Of a DNA stretch of 45,502 bases, positions 1 through 9,607 are shown one piece after another. The stretch is from contig LUPK01000005.1 of the NCBI GenBank assembly GCA_001627335.1, positions 1 through 45,502 on the forward strand, in the 5' to 3' direction. The stretch comes from Nocardioides sp. REDSEA-S33_B3 (GTDB taxonomy: Bacteria > Actinomycetota > Actinomycetes > Propionibacteriales > Nocardioidaceae). Both the position numbers and the translations under genes were made by a program. The notes below the pieces were generated by a model. It was given only the letters and a program-made list of their open reading frames with translations, did not search any database and was not told the origin of the DNA. Numbering within the stretch: the stretch's first letter is position 1; each line of letters begins with the position of its first letter.

Positions 1-1
1 G

Positions 2-832
2 GTCACCGAGGTCACCCGTGACGGCCTGACCCTTGACCTGATCGACGAAGGGCCGCTCGACGGCGAGCCCGTCGTGCTGCTGCACGGCTTCCCCGAGCGC
101 GCCACGTCCTGGCGCCTGGTCGCCCCGCTGCTGCACGCCCAGGGCCTGCGCACCCTCGCCGTGGACCAGCGCGGCCACGCGCCCCGGGCCCGGCCGAGGG
201 GTCGGCGTGCATACGCGGTGCAGGAGTTCGCCCGCGACGCCCTCGCGGTCGTCGACGCCGCCGGTGGGCGCGCCCACCTGGTCGGCCACGACTGGGGCGC
301 CGCCACCGCGTGGGTCGCCGCGATGCTCGAGCCGAGCAGGGTGGCGAGCCTGACCGCGCTGTCGGTGCCGCAGCCCGAGGCGTTCATGCGCTCGTGGTTC
401 ACCTCCCGGCAGGGCCTGAAGTCCTGGTACATGGCCGCCTTCAACGTCCCGCGCCTCCCCGAGCGGCTGGCCCGTGACGAGGGCGGCTTCATGGAGCGGC
501 TGCTCGGCGGCGGCTTCGGGATGACCCCCGACGAGGTCGCCCGCTTCCGTCGGGAGATCGTCGAGGACGGCGCGCTGCCCGGCGGGCTCGGGTGGTACCG
601 CGGCATCCCGTTCATGGACCGCAGCCTGCTCGGCCGCCGCGTCACCGTCCCCACCACGCTGGTGTGGAGCGACGGCGACGCCGCCATCTGCCGCGCGCCC
701 GTCGACGCCACGCCGCGCTACGTCGACGCGCCCTACGAGCTCGTCGTGCTGCAGGGCGTCACCCACTGGATCCCCACGCAGGCCCCCGAGGCCGCGGCCG
801 AGGCGATCCTCGAGCGGGTGCTCGGCTCGTGA
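2..832 (+). CDS. alpha/beta hydrolase, epoxide hydrolase-like (5' partial)
   Basis: The reading frame is open to the left edge, so the true start lies outside the window and only the C-terminal part or nearly complete protein is visible. The oxyanion-hole motif LLHGFPE comes near the start. The nucleophile elbow is GHDWG with Asp (codon at nt 290) in place of Ser, which in this family marks epoxide hydrolases and haloalkane dehalogenases. A C-terminal THW supplies the likely catalytic His. These features predict hydrolysis of an epoxide or similar ester/halide substrate in the cytoplasm; the substrate cannot be read from sequence. Its stop overlaps the next start (GTGA), implying translational coupling to tatD. 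A second GHDWG hydrolase lies at 8639-9547. Confidence 0.85.
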   Translation, partial: VTEVTRDGLTLDLIDEGPLDGEPVVLLHGFPERATSWRLVAPLLHAQGLRTLAVDQRGHAPRARPRGRRAYAVQEFARDALAVVDAAGGRAHLVGHDWGAATAWVAAMLEPSRVASLTALSVPQPEAFMRSWFTSRQGLKSWYMAAFNVPRLPERLARDEGGFMERLLGGGFGMTPDEVARFRREIVEDGALPGGLGWYRGIPFMDRSLLGRRVTVPTTLVWSDGDAAICRAPVDATPRYVDAPYELVVLQGVTHWIPTQAPEAAAEAILERVLGS

Positions 833-1755
833 GCGGCACGAATGCTGCCGGCCAGGACCCGACGCAGGGCCCCACCCGCAGCCGCGCGGCGACCGAGGAG
901 AGGTCGGGGGCGCGGCGCGACCGCGAGCGACCGCCGGCGCCCGACCCGTTGCCGCACCCCGTCGTCGACAACCACTGCCACCTCGACATCGCCGACTCCG
1001 AGGGGGAGTGGTTCAGCACCGAGCAGGCGCTGGCCGCGTCCGCCGCCGTCGGGGTGCCGCGGATCGTGCAGATCGGCTGCGACCTGCCCGGCGCCCGGTG
1101 GGCCGTCGAGGCGGCGGCCACCTACGACGCCCTCGTCGCCGGGGTCGCGCTGCACCCCAACGAGGCGCCGCGGCTGGCGGCGTCGGGGGACCTCGAGGCG
1201 GCGTACGCCGAGATCGAGGCCCTCGCGCAGGCGCACGACAAGATCCGCGCCGTCGGCGAGACCGGCCTCGACCACTTCCGCACCGGCGACGAGGGCCGCG
1301 CCGCGCAGGAGGAGTCCTTCCGCTGGCACGTCGACCTCGCCAAGCGGCTCGACAAGACGCTGGTCATCCACGACCGCGACGCCCACGAGGACGTGCTGCG
1401 GGTGCTCGACTCCGAGGGGACGCCCGAGCGGTGGGTGATGCACTGCTTCTCCGGCGACGCGCTCTTCGCCCGGGCCTGCCTGGACCGAGGCGCGCACCTG
1501 TCCTTCGCGGGGACGGTGACCTTCAAGAACGCCGACCCGCTGCGCGAGGCGCTGGCCATGGCGCCGCAGGACCGGATCCTGGTCGAGACCGACGCGCCGT
1601 ACCTCACGCCGACGCCCTACCGGGGTCGCCCGAACGCCTCCTACCTCGTGCCGCTCACCGTCCGGACGATGGCGCAGGTGCGCGGGGAGGACCTCGGCGA
1701 GCTGTGCGTCGCCATCGACGCCACCACCGACCGGGCCTTCGGAGGGCACTGGTGA
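829..1755 (+). CDS. tatD: TatD family metal-dependent hydrolase
   Basis: A TIM-barrel metallohydrolase of the TatD DNase family, acting on DNA or a related substrate in the cytoplasm. Visible metal-ligand motifs in order are DNHCHLDI (HxH), ETGLDHF (Glu), a HDRD histidine, MHCFSG and ETDAPYLTP (Asp). GTG at 829 is chosen because it overlaps the upstream stop by four bases. The first ~45 residues are polar, Arg/Pro-rich and probably disordered; an internal start is possible but none is better placed. tatD next to rpf, rsmA and ispE is the usual actinobacterial order. The family role in DNA repair and quality control is known from other bacteria; the activity here is inferred. Confidence 0.9.
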   Translation: MSGTNAAGQDPTQGPTRSRAATEERSGARRDRERPPAPDPLPHPVVDNHCHLDIADSEGEWFSTEQALAASAAVGVPRIVQIGCDLPGARWAVEAAATYDALVAGVALHPNEAPRLAASGDLEAAYAEIEALAQAHDKIRAVGETGLDHFRTGDEGRAAQEESFRWHVDLAKRLDKTLVIHDRDAHEDVLRVLDSEGTPERWVMHCFSGDALFARACLDRGAHLSFAGTVTFKNADPLREALAMAPQDRILVETDAPYLTPTPYRGRPNASYLVPLTVRTMAQVRGEDLGELCVAIDATTDRAFGGHW

Positions 1756-3218
<1,463 letters not shown>

Positions 3219-3256
3219 GGGACCGTCACGATGACGGGACGCTGAGCGCTGCCCAC

Positions 3257-3262
3257 TAGCCT
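3257..3262 (+). promoter_or_regulatory. -10 box TAGCCT, leaderless rsmA promoter
   Basis: TAGCCT ends 7 nt before the ATG at 3270, so transcription would start at or next to the start codon. No Shine-Dalgarno is visible. It implies rsmA has its own promoter apart from rpf. Confidence 0.5.
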
Positions 3263-3269
3263 GGCACCC

Positions 3270-4193
3270 ATGTCAGACACCTCCGCCGGTCCGAGGCTGC
3301 TCGGGCCGGCGGAGGTGCGTCAGCTCGCAGCCGAGCTCGACCTGCGCCCCACCAAGCAGCGCGGGCAGAACTTCGTCATCGACCCCAACACCGTGCGCCG
3401 CATCGTGCGCGAGTCCGGCGTCGGGTCGCAGGACGTCGTGGTCGAGGTCGGCCCCGGCCTGGGGTCGCTGACCCTGGCCCTGCTCGAGGTCGTCGACCGG
3501 GTCGTGGCCGTCGAGCTCGACGAGCTGCTGGCCTCGCGCCTGCCGCGGACCCTCGCCGAGCACGCGCCCGCCGTCGCCGAGCGCTGCGAGGTCGTGCTCA
3601 GCGACGCCCTCAAGGTCACCGACCTCCCCGGTCCGCCGCCGACCGCCCTGGTCGCCAACCTGCCCTACAACGTCTCCGTCCCGGTCCTCCTGCACCTGCT
3701 GGCCCTGCTGCCCTCGCTGGAGCGCGGTCTGGTGATGGTGCAGGCCGAGGTCGCCGACCGGCTCGCGGCGAAGCCCGGCTCCAAGGTCTACGGCGTCCCG
3801 TCGGTCAAGGCCGCGTGGTACGCCGACGTCCGCCGTGCCGGGGCCATCGGCCGCAACGTGTTCTGGCCGGCGCCCAACGTCGACTCGGGCCTGGTGGCGT
3901 GGACGCGCCGCGAGCCGCCCAGCACGACCGTGCCCCGCGAGCGCGTCTTCGCGATCGTCGACGCGGCCTTCGCCCAGCGGCGCAAGGCGCTGCGCGGGGT
4001 GCTGCGCGCGGTGGCGCCCGCCGCCGACGTCGACGCCGCCCTGGCCGCGGCCGGCGTGGACCCGCTGGCGCGCGGGGAGTCCCTGACCGTCGAGGACTTC
4101 GTGCGCATCGCCGAGGCGCTGCCCCAGTCGTCTGAGCAGCAGCCGGACCAGCCGGACCAGCAGCCGGACCAGCAGCGGGAGGAGCGCGCGTGA
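3270..4193 (+). CDS. rsmA: 16S rRNA (adenine(1518)-N6/adenine(1519)-N6)-dimethyltransferase
   Basis: RsmA/KsgA dimethylates two adjacent adenines in helix 45 of 16S rRNA during late 30S assembly, using S-adenosylmethionine. The frame shows the N-terminal [10 protein letters not shown] motif, the SAM-binding [13 protein letters not shown], the catalytic NLPYNVSVP and the C-terminal RRKALRG region, all typical. The ATG at 3270 gives 307 residues. The last ~20 residues are a low-complexity Gln/Asp/Pro tail built from a short tandem repeat (about 4134-4180), probably dispensable. The stop overlaps the ispE GTG by four bases, so the two genes are coupled, as in many actinobacteria. Confidence 0.96.
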   Translation: MSDTSAGPRLLGPAEVRQLAAELDLRPTKQRGQNFVIDPNTVRRIVRESGVGSQDVVVEVGPGLGSLTLALLEVVDRVVAVELDELLASRLPRTLAEHAPAVAERCEVVLSDALKVTDLPGPPPTALVANLPYNVSVPVLLHLLALLPSLERGLVMVQAEVADRLAAKPGSKVYGVPSVKAAWYADVRRAGAIGRNVFWPAPNVDSGLVAWTRREPPSTTVPRERVFAIVDAAFAQRRKALRGVLRAVAPAADVDAALAAAGVDPLARGESLTVEDFVRIAEALPQSSEQQPDQPDQQPDQQREERA

Positions 4194-5173
4194 GCGAGGC
4201 GATGATCCACGACCCGCGCCGGGTGACGGTGCGGGCGCCGGCGAAGATCAACCTGCACCTGGGGGTCGGGGCGCCGCGCGAGGACGGGTTCCACCCGCTG
4301 GCGACCGTCTACCAGGCCGTCGGGCTCTACGACGACGTCACCGTCTCGACGTGGCACGAGTGGGACGTCCAGGTGCGTTTCGAGGGCCTGCTGGCCGACC
4401 CCGACGCCTCCGACGCGGTGCCCGACGCCGGTCGGGTCGTGCCGCTGGACACCGACAACATCGCGATCCGTGCCGGTCGCGCCCTGGTCGAGCACCACGG
4501 GCTCGACCTCGCGGCCGCGATCACGATCCACAAGTCGATCCCCGTCGCCGGGGGCATGGCCGGAGGGTCGGCCGACGCGGCAGCCACCCTCGTGGCGCTC
4601 GACCGGCTGTGGGAGCTCGAGACCAGCGACGAGGACCTGCTGGCGATCGCGGCGACGCTCGGCTCCGACGTACCCTTCGCGCTGCTCGGTGGCACCGCGG
4701 GTGGCACCGGCCGCGGCGAGGTCGTCGAGCCGCTGCCCGACACCGGCTCGTGGTGGTGGGTGGTCGTGGGGAGCGACGTCGGGTTGTCGACGCCGGAGGT
4801 CTACCGCGCCTTCGACGAGCTGAGCGACCTCACCGTCCTCGACGAGCCGTTCCTGCCACCGGACCTGCTGATGAGCCTGGCCGAGGGGAGCCTGATCGCC
4901 CTGCCGGGGCAGCTTCAGAACGACCTGCAGGAGGCGGCGCTGTCGCTGCGCCCGGACCTCGTGCGCACCTTCGACGACGGCTACGAGGCCGGCGCGATGG
5001 AGTGCCTGCTGTCGGGGTCCGGCCCGACGGTGCTGCTGCTGTGCAGCGACGCCGACCACGCCCGGGAGGTGACCGCCGCGATGCACGCCGCCGGGCACCC
5101 GCGCACGGTCGCCGTGCCCGCGCCCGTCTCCGGCGTGCACGTGGTCTCCTACGACGGCGGGCCGGTGGGCTGA
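4190..5173 (+). CDS. ispE: 4-diphosphocytidyl-2-C-methyl-D-erythritol kinase
   Basis: IspE phosphorylates the 2-hydroxyl of CDP-methylerythritol with ATP in the MEP pathway to isopentenyl diphosphate. It is a GHMP-fold kinase: [14 protein letters not shown] at residues ~10-25, the glycine-rich ATP loop [20 protein letters not shown] at ~118-140, and the C-terminal [15 protein letters not shown] 4190 lies in a four-base overlap with rsmA. At 327 residues it is slightly longer than the E. coli enzyme, with small insertions. Only four bases separate its stop from the ABC-F start, so the three genes probably share a transcript. Confidence 0.96.
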   Translation: MSEAMIHDPRRVTVRAPAKINLHLGVGAPREDGFHPLATVYQAVGLYDDVTVSTWHEWDVQVRFEGLLADPDASDAVPDAGRVVPLDTDNIAIRAGRALVEHHGLDLAAAITIHKSIPVAGGMAGGSADAAATLVALDRLWELETSDEDLLAIAATLGSDVPFALLGGTAGGTGRGEVVEPLPDTGSWWWVVVGSDVGLSTPEVYRAFDELSDLTVLDEPFLPPDLLMSLAEGSLIALPGQLQNDLQEAALSLRPDLVRTFDDGYEAGAMECLLSGSGPTVLLLCSDADHAREVTAAMHAAGHPRTVAVPAPVSGVHVVSYDGGPVG

Positions 5174-5177
5174 GCCC

Positions 5178-7016
5178 GTGTCGAACCTGCTGAACCTCGA
5201 GCTCGTCTCGAAGTCCTACGGCGTGCGCCCGCTGCTCTCCGAGGTCTCCCTCGGCGTGGGGGAGGGCGATCGCATCGGCATCGTCGGCCGCAACGGCGAC
5301 GGCAAGACCACGCTGCTGGAGGTGATGACCGGCCTCGAGGAGCCCGACTCCGGCCGCGTCTCCCGCCGCCGCGGCCTGCTGGTCGGCTACCTCCACCAGG
5401 GCGACGAGCTCGTCGACTCCCACAGCGTGCGCGAGGCGGTCCTCGGCGGCATGGCCGACCACGAGTGGGCCGCCGCGACCCGCACCCGCGAGGTGGTGGA
5501 GGAGCTGCTGGCCGGCATTCCGCTCGACCGCGCCGTGGCCGGGCTCTCCGGCGGCGAGCGGCGGCGCTGCTCCCTGGCCGCGCTGCTGCTCGGCGACCAC
5601 GACCTGATGGTGCTCGACGAGCCGACGAACCACCTCGACGTCGAGGCGGTCGCCTGGCTGGCCGCGCACCTGCGCACCCGCGACCAGGCGCTCGTGGTCG
5701 TCACCCACGACCGGTGGTTCCTCGACGAGGTGTGCCAGTGGACCTGGGAGGTCCACGACGGCCAGGTCGACGTCTACGAGGGCGGGTACGCCGCGTTCAC
5801 GCTCGCCAAGGCTGAGCGGCAGCGCCAGGCCTCGGCCGCGGAGCTCCGTCGGCAGAACCTCGTGCGCAAGGAGCTGGCCTGGCTGCGCCGCGGACCGCCG
5901 GCGCGGACCTCCAAGCCGAAGTTCCGCATCGACGCGGCGAACGCGCTCATCGCCGACGTGCCCCCGCCGCGGGACCGGCTCGAGCTCGAGCGGTTCGCGA
6001 CCCAGCGGCTCGGCAAGGACGTCGTCGACCTCGAGGACGTCGACCTCGTCCGCGGGGAGCGCCGGCTGCTCTCGCACGCCACCTGGCGGCTCGGGCCGGG
6101 CGACCGGGTCGGGATCGTGGGCGTCAACGGCGCCGGCAAGACCTCCGTGCTCAACCTGGTCTCCGGCGCGGTGCTGCCGCACGCGGGCCGGGTCAAGCAC
6201 GGGCGCACGGTGCGACTGGCGCACCTGACGCAGGCGATCGACGAGGTCGACCCCGAGGCCCGGGTCCTCGCCACGGTCGAGGACATCCGACGGGTGTCGA
6301 AGACCCTCGACGGCAAGGAGATGACCGCGACCTCGCTGCTGGAGCGCTTCGGCTTCACCGGCGACCGGCTCACCGCGCGGCTCGGCGACCTCTCCGGCGG
6401 CGAGCGGCGCCGCTTCCAGCTGCTCAAGCTGCTGCTTGACGAGCCCAACGTGCTGCTGCTCGACGAGCCGACCAACGACCTCGACATCGAGACCCTCACC
6501 GTCCTCGAGGACTTCCTCGACGGCTGGCCGGGCACGCTGGTCGTCGTCTCCCACGACCGCTACTTCCTCGAGCGGGTCACCGACTCCACCTGGGCGCTGC
6601 TCGGCGACGGGCAGATCTCGATGCTGCCCGGCGGCGTCGAGGAGTACCTCGAGCGTCGCGCCGCCCTCCTCGCCGAGCCGGCGCATCCTTCCGCCGGCTC
6701 GACGCCCGCCGAGCCGGCGTATCAACACGCCGGCTCGACGCAGGGAGGGCAGGGAGGACAGGAAGCACCCGCAGCGGCGGCACCCAAGGCGAAGGCCGGG
6801 TCGGCCGAGGAGCGGGCCGCGCGCAAGACTCTGGCCCGCCTCGACAAGCGCCTCGAGCGGATCGCCGCGCGCGAGGCCGAGCTCAACGCCCTGGTCCTCG
6901 AGCACGCCTCCGACCACCAGCGGCTGGCCGAGATCTCCGCGGAGCTCGGTGAGCTGTCGGCGGAGAAGGACGAGGTCGAGATGGAGTGGCTCGAGGCCGC
7001 CGAGGCGGTGGAGTAG
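5178..7016 (+). CDS. ABC-F family ATPase (ribosome-associated, Uup-like C-terminus)
   Basis: Two ABC cassettes on one chain with no membrane segments, the ABC-F layout; members bind the ribosome and act in translation or antibiotic protection. Cassette 1 has Walker A GRNGDGKTT, signature LSGGERRR and Walker B LMVLDEPTNHLD. Cassette 2 has GVNGAGKTS, LSGGERRRFQLL and VLLLDEPTNDLD. A charged coiled-coil follows at the C-terminus, as in Uup. GTG 5178 follows ispE by four bases. Between cassette 2 and the coil, about residues 499-521 are encoded by two palindromic repeat units (6674-6737), an expansion not expected in the family. Role inferred from family; no drug specificity can be read. Confidence 0.9.
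   Translation: MSNLLNLELVSKSYGVRPLLSEVSLGVGEGDRIGIVGRNGDGKTTLLEVMTGLEEPDSGRVSRRRGLLVGYLHQGDELVDSHSVREAVLGGMADHEWAAATRTREVVEELLAGIPLDRAVAGLSGGERRRCSLAALLLGDHDLMVLDEPTNHLDVEAVAWLAAHLRTRDQALVVVTHDRWFLDEVCQWTWEVHDGQVDVYEGGYAAFTLAKAERQRQASAAELRRQNLVRKELAWLRRGPPARTSKPKFRIDAANALIADVPPPRDRLELERFATQRLGKDVVDLEDVDLVRGERRLLSHATWRLGPGDRVGIVGVNGAGKTSVLNLVSGAVLPHAGRVKHGRTVRLAHLTQAIDEVDPEARVLATVEDIRRVSKTLDGKEMTATSLLERFGFTGDRLTARLGDLSGGERRRFQLLKLLLDEPNVLLLDEPTNDLDIETLTVLEDFLDGWPGTLVVVSHDRYFLERVTDSTWALLGDGQISMLPGGVEEYLERRAALLAEPAHPSAGSTPAEPAYQHAGSTQGGQGGQEAPAAAAPKAKAGSAEERAARKTLARLDKRLERIAAREAELNALVLEHASDHQRLAEISAELGELSAEKDEVEMEWLEAAEAVE
6674..6737 (+). repeat. Two palindromic repeat units, 36-bp period, inside the ABC-F gene
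   Basis: Each unit is a perfect inverted repeat with 10-base arms CGAGCCGGCG / CGCCGGCTCG and a variable 8-base loop: 6674-6701 and 6710-6737. The period is 36 bp (12 codons), so the frame is kept and the protein gains the repeat AEPAHPSAGSTP / AEPAYQHAGSTQ. Confidence 0.85.
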
Positions 7017-7047
7017 CCCCGGATCAGCCCCGGATCAGCCCCGGTTC
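7015..7047 (+). repeat. Three tandem 11-bp repeats
   Basis: AGCCCCGGATC occurs twice exactly and a third time as AGCCCCGGTTC, beginning inside the ABC-F stop codon. Confidence 0.8.
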
Positions 7048-7054
7048 ACCAGGG

Positions 7055-7072
7055 ATGGCCCGAACGGGCCAT
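7055..7072 (+). terminator. GC-rich hairpin after the ABC-F gene
   Basis: A perfect inverted repeat ATGGCCCG / CGGGCCAT around an AA loop, 38 bases after the stop. There is no U-tract, as is common for actinobacterial terminators. A second small stem (GACCCC/GGGGTC) lies at 7105-7120. Confidence 0.4.
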
Positions 7073-7192
7073 GCCGCCCGTCGCGCGGCCAGACCTGCGC
7101 CGCCGACCCCCGGAGGGGTCAGGTGAGCGGGGTCCCTGCCGATCGGAGAGGGGCAGACGGACACGGAGGTCCGTCCCGGCCGAGGAGGCGTG

Positions 7193-8029
7193 ATGCAGGA
7201 GCTCATGGGTACGAGGGACGTGCTGGTCCTCAGCGGAGGTGCCTCCCGGGGCGCCGTCCAGGTCGGGATGATGAAGGCCCTCGTCGAGGCGGGCATCCGC
7301 CCGGCGGCGTATGTCGGCACCTCGGTGGGTGCGCTCAACGCGGCGTTCCTCGCCGGCTCCGAGCCCGACGAGCTGCCCGACCGCGTCGACGAGCTCGGCC
7401 GGCACTGGGCGGGCATCACCACCCGTGACGTGTTCCCGGGCAGCCACTGGACCCGGATCGGCCACGTCGTACGGCACCCGGCCTCGCTCTACTCCTCCTC
7501 GGGCCTGCAGACCCTGGTGCGCACCTGGGCGCAGCACGAGCGGCTCGAGGACCTCCCCACCCCGCTGCGCGTGGTCACGACCCGGCTGGAGACCAGCGAG
7601 GCGGTCTACCACGACGCCGGCGACCTCCACACGCTGCTGATGGCCTCCACGGCGCTGCCCAGCATCTTCGACCCGATCCGGCTCACCGGCCCGGACGGTC
7701 CCGAGACCCACGTGGACGGCGGCATCGCCGACCTCGTGCCGGTGGCCGGCGCTCCCTCGCTGGCCCCGACCCGGGTGATCGTGCTCGACGCGAGCGTGCC
7801 CGCCCGGCTGCGCAGGGTGCGCACCCCCATCGACGTCCTGCTGGCCAGCCTGGCGGTGTCGATGCGGGTGCGTCCGAGCGTGGACATGCCCGGGGTCGAG
7901 GTCGTCCACCTGACCGCCCCCGACCTCGGCATCCGCATGCACGACTTCTCGCGCACCGCCGAGCACGTCGCGATGGGCCACGAGGCGGCCACCGCTGCGC
8001 TGCGCACCCGTCTCCCGGCTGCTGCCTGA
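7193..8029 (+). CDS. Patatin-like phospholipase family protein
   Basis: A Ser-Asp dyad acyl hydrolase predicted to release fatty acids from phospholipids or other lipids. Visible motifs are the glycine-rich oxyanion loop LSGGASRGAVQVG (residues ~13-25), the nucleophile GTSVG (Ser44) and the dyad DGG (Asp175). No signal peptide or membrane segment is seen, so it is probably cytoplasmic or peripheral. GAGGAGG at 7182-7188 supports ATG 7193; GTG 7190 is too close to it, and ATG 7205 is a further candidate. It is convergent with the marR gene, with only four bases between the two stops. Substrate unknown. Confidence 0.87.
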   Translation: MQELMGTRDVLVLSGGASRGAVQVGMMKALVEAGIRPAAYVGTSVGALNAAFLAGSEPDELPDRVDELGRHWAGITTRDVFPGSHWTRIGHVVRHPASLYSSSGLQTLVRTWAQHERLEDLPTPLRVVTTRLETSEAVYHDAGDLHTLLMASTALPSIFDPIRLTGPDGPETHVDGGIADLVPVAGAPSLAPTRVIVLDASVPARLRRVRTPIDVLLASLAVSMRVRPSVDMPGVEVVHLTAPDLGIRMHDFSRTAEHVAMGHEAATAALRTRLPAAA

Positions 8030-8033
8030 GGGG

Positions 8034-8522
8034 TCAGTCGGAGAACGGCGCGAGCAGGGTCCGCAGCAGGTCGGCCAGCGTGGCGCGATCGCGCTCGGGG
8101 AGGTCGGCCAGGAAGGTCTGCTCGGCCTCGAGCAGGGCGTCGAACGCGCTGTCGACGGCGGCCTTGCCCTCGGGCGTGAGCCGCACCAGCACGCCGCGCC
8201 GGTCGTCGGGGTCGGGGTTGCGCTCGACGTAGCCGCGCGCGACCAGCCGGTCGACCCGGTTGGTCATCGTCCCGCTGGTCACCAGCGTCTCGCGCAGCAG
8301 CTTGCCCGGCGAGAGCTCGTACGGCGCACCGGCACGTCGCAGGGCGGCGAGCACGTCGAACTCCCACGACTCGATGCCCTGGGCGGCGAAGGCCGCCCGC
8401 CGCGCGAGGTCGAGGTGACGGGAGAGCCGGCTGATGCGGCTGAAGACGGCGACGGGACCCAGGTCGAGGTCGGTGCGCTCGCGCGCCCATGCCTCGACCA
8501 GCTCGTCGACCTCGTCCCGCAT
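8034..8522 (-). CDS. MarR family transcriptional regulator
   Basis: A winged-helix repressor of about 162 residues. The core includes FDVLAALRRAGAPYELSPGK, LLRETLVTSGTMTNRVDRLV (recognition helix) and the wing RNPDPDDRRGVLVRLT, all characteristic of MarR proteins that sense small phenolic or acidic ligands. ATG 8522 is chosen because TATCCT ends 6 bases upstream, implying a leaderless message; ATG 8537 and TTG 8555 would overlap that promoter. A near-palindrome resembling the two sites at 9542 and 9580 covers 8544-8559, so it probably represses itself and the methyltransferase pair at 9608. The divergent hydrolase at 8639 may share control. Confidence 0.88.
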   Translation of the reverse strand: MRDEVDELVEAWARERTDLDLGPVAVFSRISRLSRHLDLARRAAFAAQGIESWEFDVLAALRRAGAPYELSPGKLLRETLVTSGTMTNRVDRLVARGYVERNPDPDDRRGVLVRLTPEGKAAVDSAFDALLEAEQTFLADLPERDRATLADLLRTLLAPFSD

Positions 8523-8528
8523 CGCGCC

Positions 8529-8534
8529 AGGATA
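8529..8534 (-). promoter_or_regulatory. -10 box TATCCT of marR
   Basis: Read on the minus strand it ends 6 bases before ATG 8522. A possible -35 TTGACG (8555-8550) overlaps the predicted operator; the 15-base spacer is short. Confidence 0.4.
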
Positions 8535-8543
8535 CATCGAGAT

Positions 8544-8559
8544 TCTCGACGTCAAGAGA
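8544..8559. promoter_or_regulatory. Predicted MarR operator, site 1
   Basis: TCTCGACGTCAAGAGA, a 16-base near-palindrome with one mismatched pair, just upstream of marR. It shares its core with sites 2 and 3 at 9542-9555 and 9580-9593. Confidence 0.6.
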
Positions 8560-8626
8560 CTGTGGTTCCCGGCCGACGCACAGACGGGTTCCGGGCTGGG
8601 GTCGGGCGGGGGTCGGCCGGGGACCC

Positions 8627-8632
8627 TAGGCT
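8627..8632 (+). promoter_or_regulatory. -10 box TAGGCT, leaderless hydrolase promoter
   Basis: TAGGCT ends 6 bases before the GTG at 8639 and no ribosome binding site is present. Confidence 0.45.
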
Positions 8633-8638
8633 CGGCCC

Positions 8639-9547
8639 GTGCCCTCGTCGGAGACGCCCGCGCCCGGGACCCTCAGCCTCGACCTGCCCCACGGCCTGCA
8701 CGTGGAGGCGCTGACCTGGGGGCCCGACGACGGTCCGCTGGCGGTGCTGCTGCACGGCTTCCCCGACACCGCGCACACCTGGCGGCACCTCGGGCCCGCG
8801 CTGGCGCGGGACGGCTGGCGGGTGGTCGCGCCGTTCCTGCGCGGCTACGCCCCGACCGGGCTCGCCCCCGACGGCAGCTACCACGTGCCGGCGCTGTGCC
8901 ACGACGCGATCACCCTGCACGCGGCCCTCGGTGGTGACGAGCGCGCGGTGCTGGTGGGGCACGACTGGGGCGCGATCACGGCCAACGGCGTCGGGGCGGC
9001 CGAGGCGTCGCCGTACTCCGCGATCGTGAGCATGGCCGTCCCACCGGTGCCCGCGCTGGTGCCGCAGGGGGTGGGGGACGCCGGGCTGCTGGCGCAGCAG
9101 GCGCTGATGAGCTGGTACACCGTGTTCCACCAACTGCCGGTGCTGCCCGAGCGCGTCTTCTCCCGCCACGTCGCGCGGCTGTGGCGCAGCTGGTCGCCGG
9201 GCTACGACCCCGGCGAGGACCTCGAGCTGCTGGCCGCCGCCCTGCCCGACCGCGCCCACCGCCGGGCCGCGATCGACTACTACCGGGCGGCCCCGCGGCA
9301 GGGGCGGCTGCCTGCGACGTACGCCCACCTCGCCGACTCCTGGCTCGCGATGCCGACGGTGCCGCTGCTGCACCTGCACGGCGCCCGCGACGGCTGCCTC
9401 AGCGCTCGGTTCGCGACCCGGCTCTCCGAGGTCGCGCCGACGACCTGTCGGGTCGAGGTGGTGCCGAGCGCGGGGCACTTCCTCCAGCTCGAGCGCCCGG
9501 ACCGGGTGAACGCGCTGGTCAGGGGGTTCCTCACCGAAGTCTCTTGA
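8639..9547 (+). CDS. alpha/beta hydrolase, epoxide hydrolase-like
   Basis: A 302-residue alpha/beta hydrolase. It has the LLHGFPDTAHTWRH oxyanion region near residues 36-50, the nucleophile elbow LVGHDWGAITANG with Asp, and a C-terminal GHFLQLERPDRV carrying the catalytic His. The Asp nucleophile points to epoxide hydrolase or dehalogenase chemistry, although haloperoxidase-like members also occur. It is divergent from marR, and its GTG start is placed by the -10 box six bases upstream. The stop lies inside predicted MarR site 2, so the operators for the next gene begin in its tail. It resembles the truncated hydrolase at the left edge and may be a paralogue. Confidence 0.87.
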   Translation: MPSSETPAPGTLSLDLPHGLHVEALTWGPDDGPLAVLLHGFPDTAHTWRHLGPALARDGWRVVAPFLRGYAPTGLAPDGSYHVPALCHDAITLHAALGGDERAVLVGHDWGAITANGVGAAEASPYSAIVSMAVPPVPALVPQGVGDAGLLAQQALMSWYTVFHQLPVLPERVFSRHVARLWRSWSPGYDPGEDLELLAAALPDRAHRRAAIDYYRAAPRQGRLPATYAHLADSWLAMPTVPLLHLHGARDGCLSARFATRLSEVAPTTCRVEVVPSAGHFLQLERPDRVNALVRGFLTEVS

Positions 9548-9555
9548 CATCAAGA
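9542..9555. promoter_or_regulatory. Predicted MarR operator, site 2
   Basis: TCTTGACATCAAGA, palindromic except at the central pair; it overlaps the stop of the hydrolase and precedes the methyltransferase gene. Confidence 0.6.
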
Positions 9556-9579
9556 CACTTCCGGCGCACGCTGAAGATG

Positions 9580-9593
9580 TCTTGACGTCAAGA
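9580..9593. promoter_or_regulatory. Predicted MarR operator, site 3
   Basis: TCTTGACGTCAAGA, a perfect palindrome, 38 bp centre-to-centre from site 2 and 14 bases before the GTG at 9608. Binding here would block transcription of the methyltransferase operon. Confidence 0.65.
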
Positions 9594-9607
9594 TATCTGG
9601 AGGCGCC

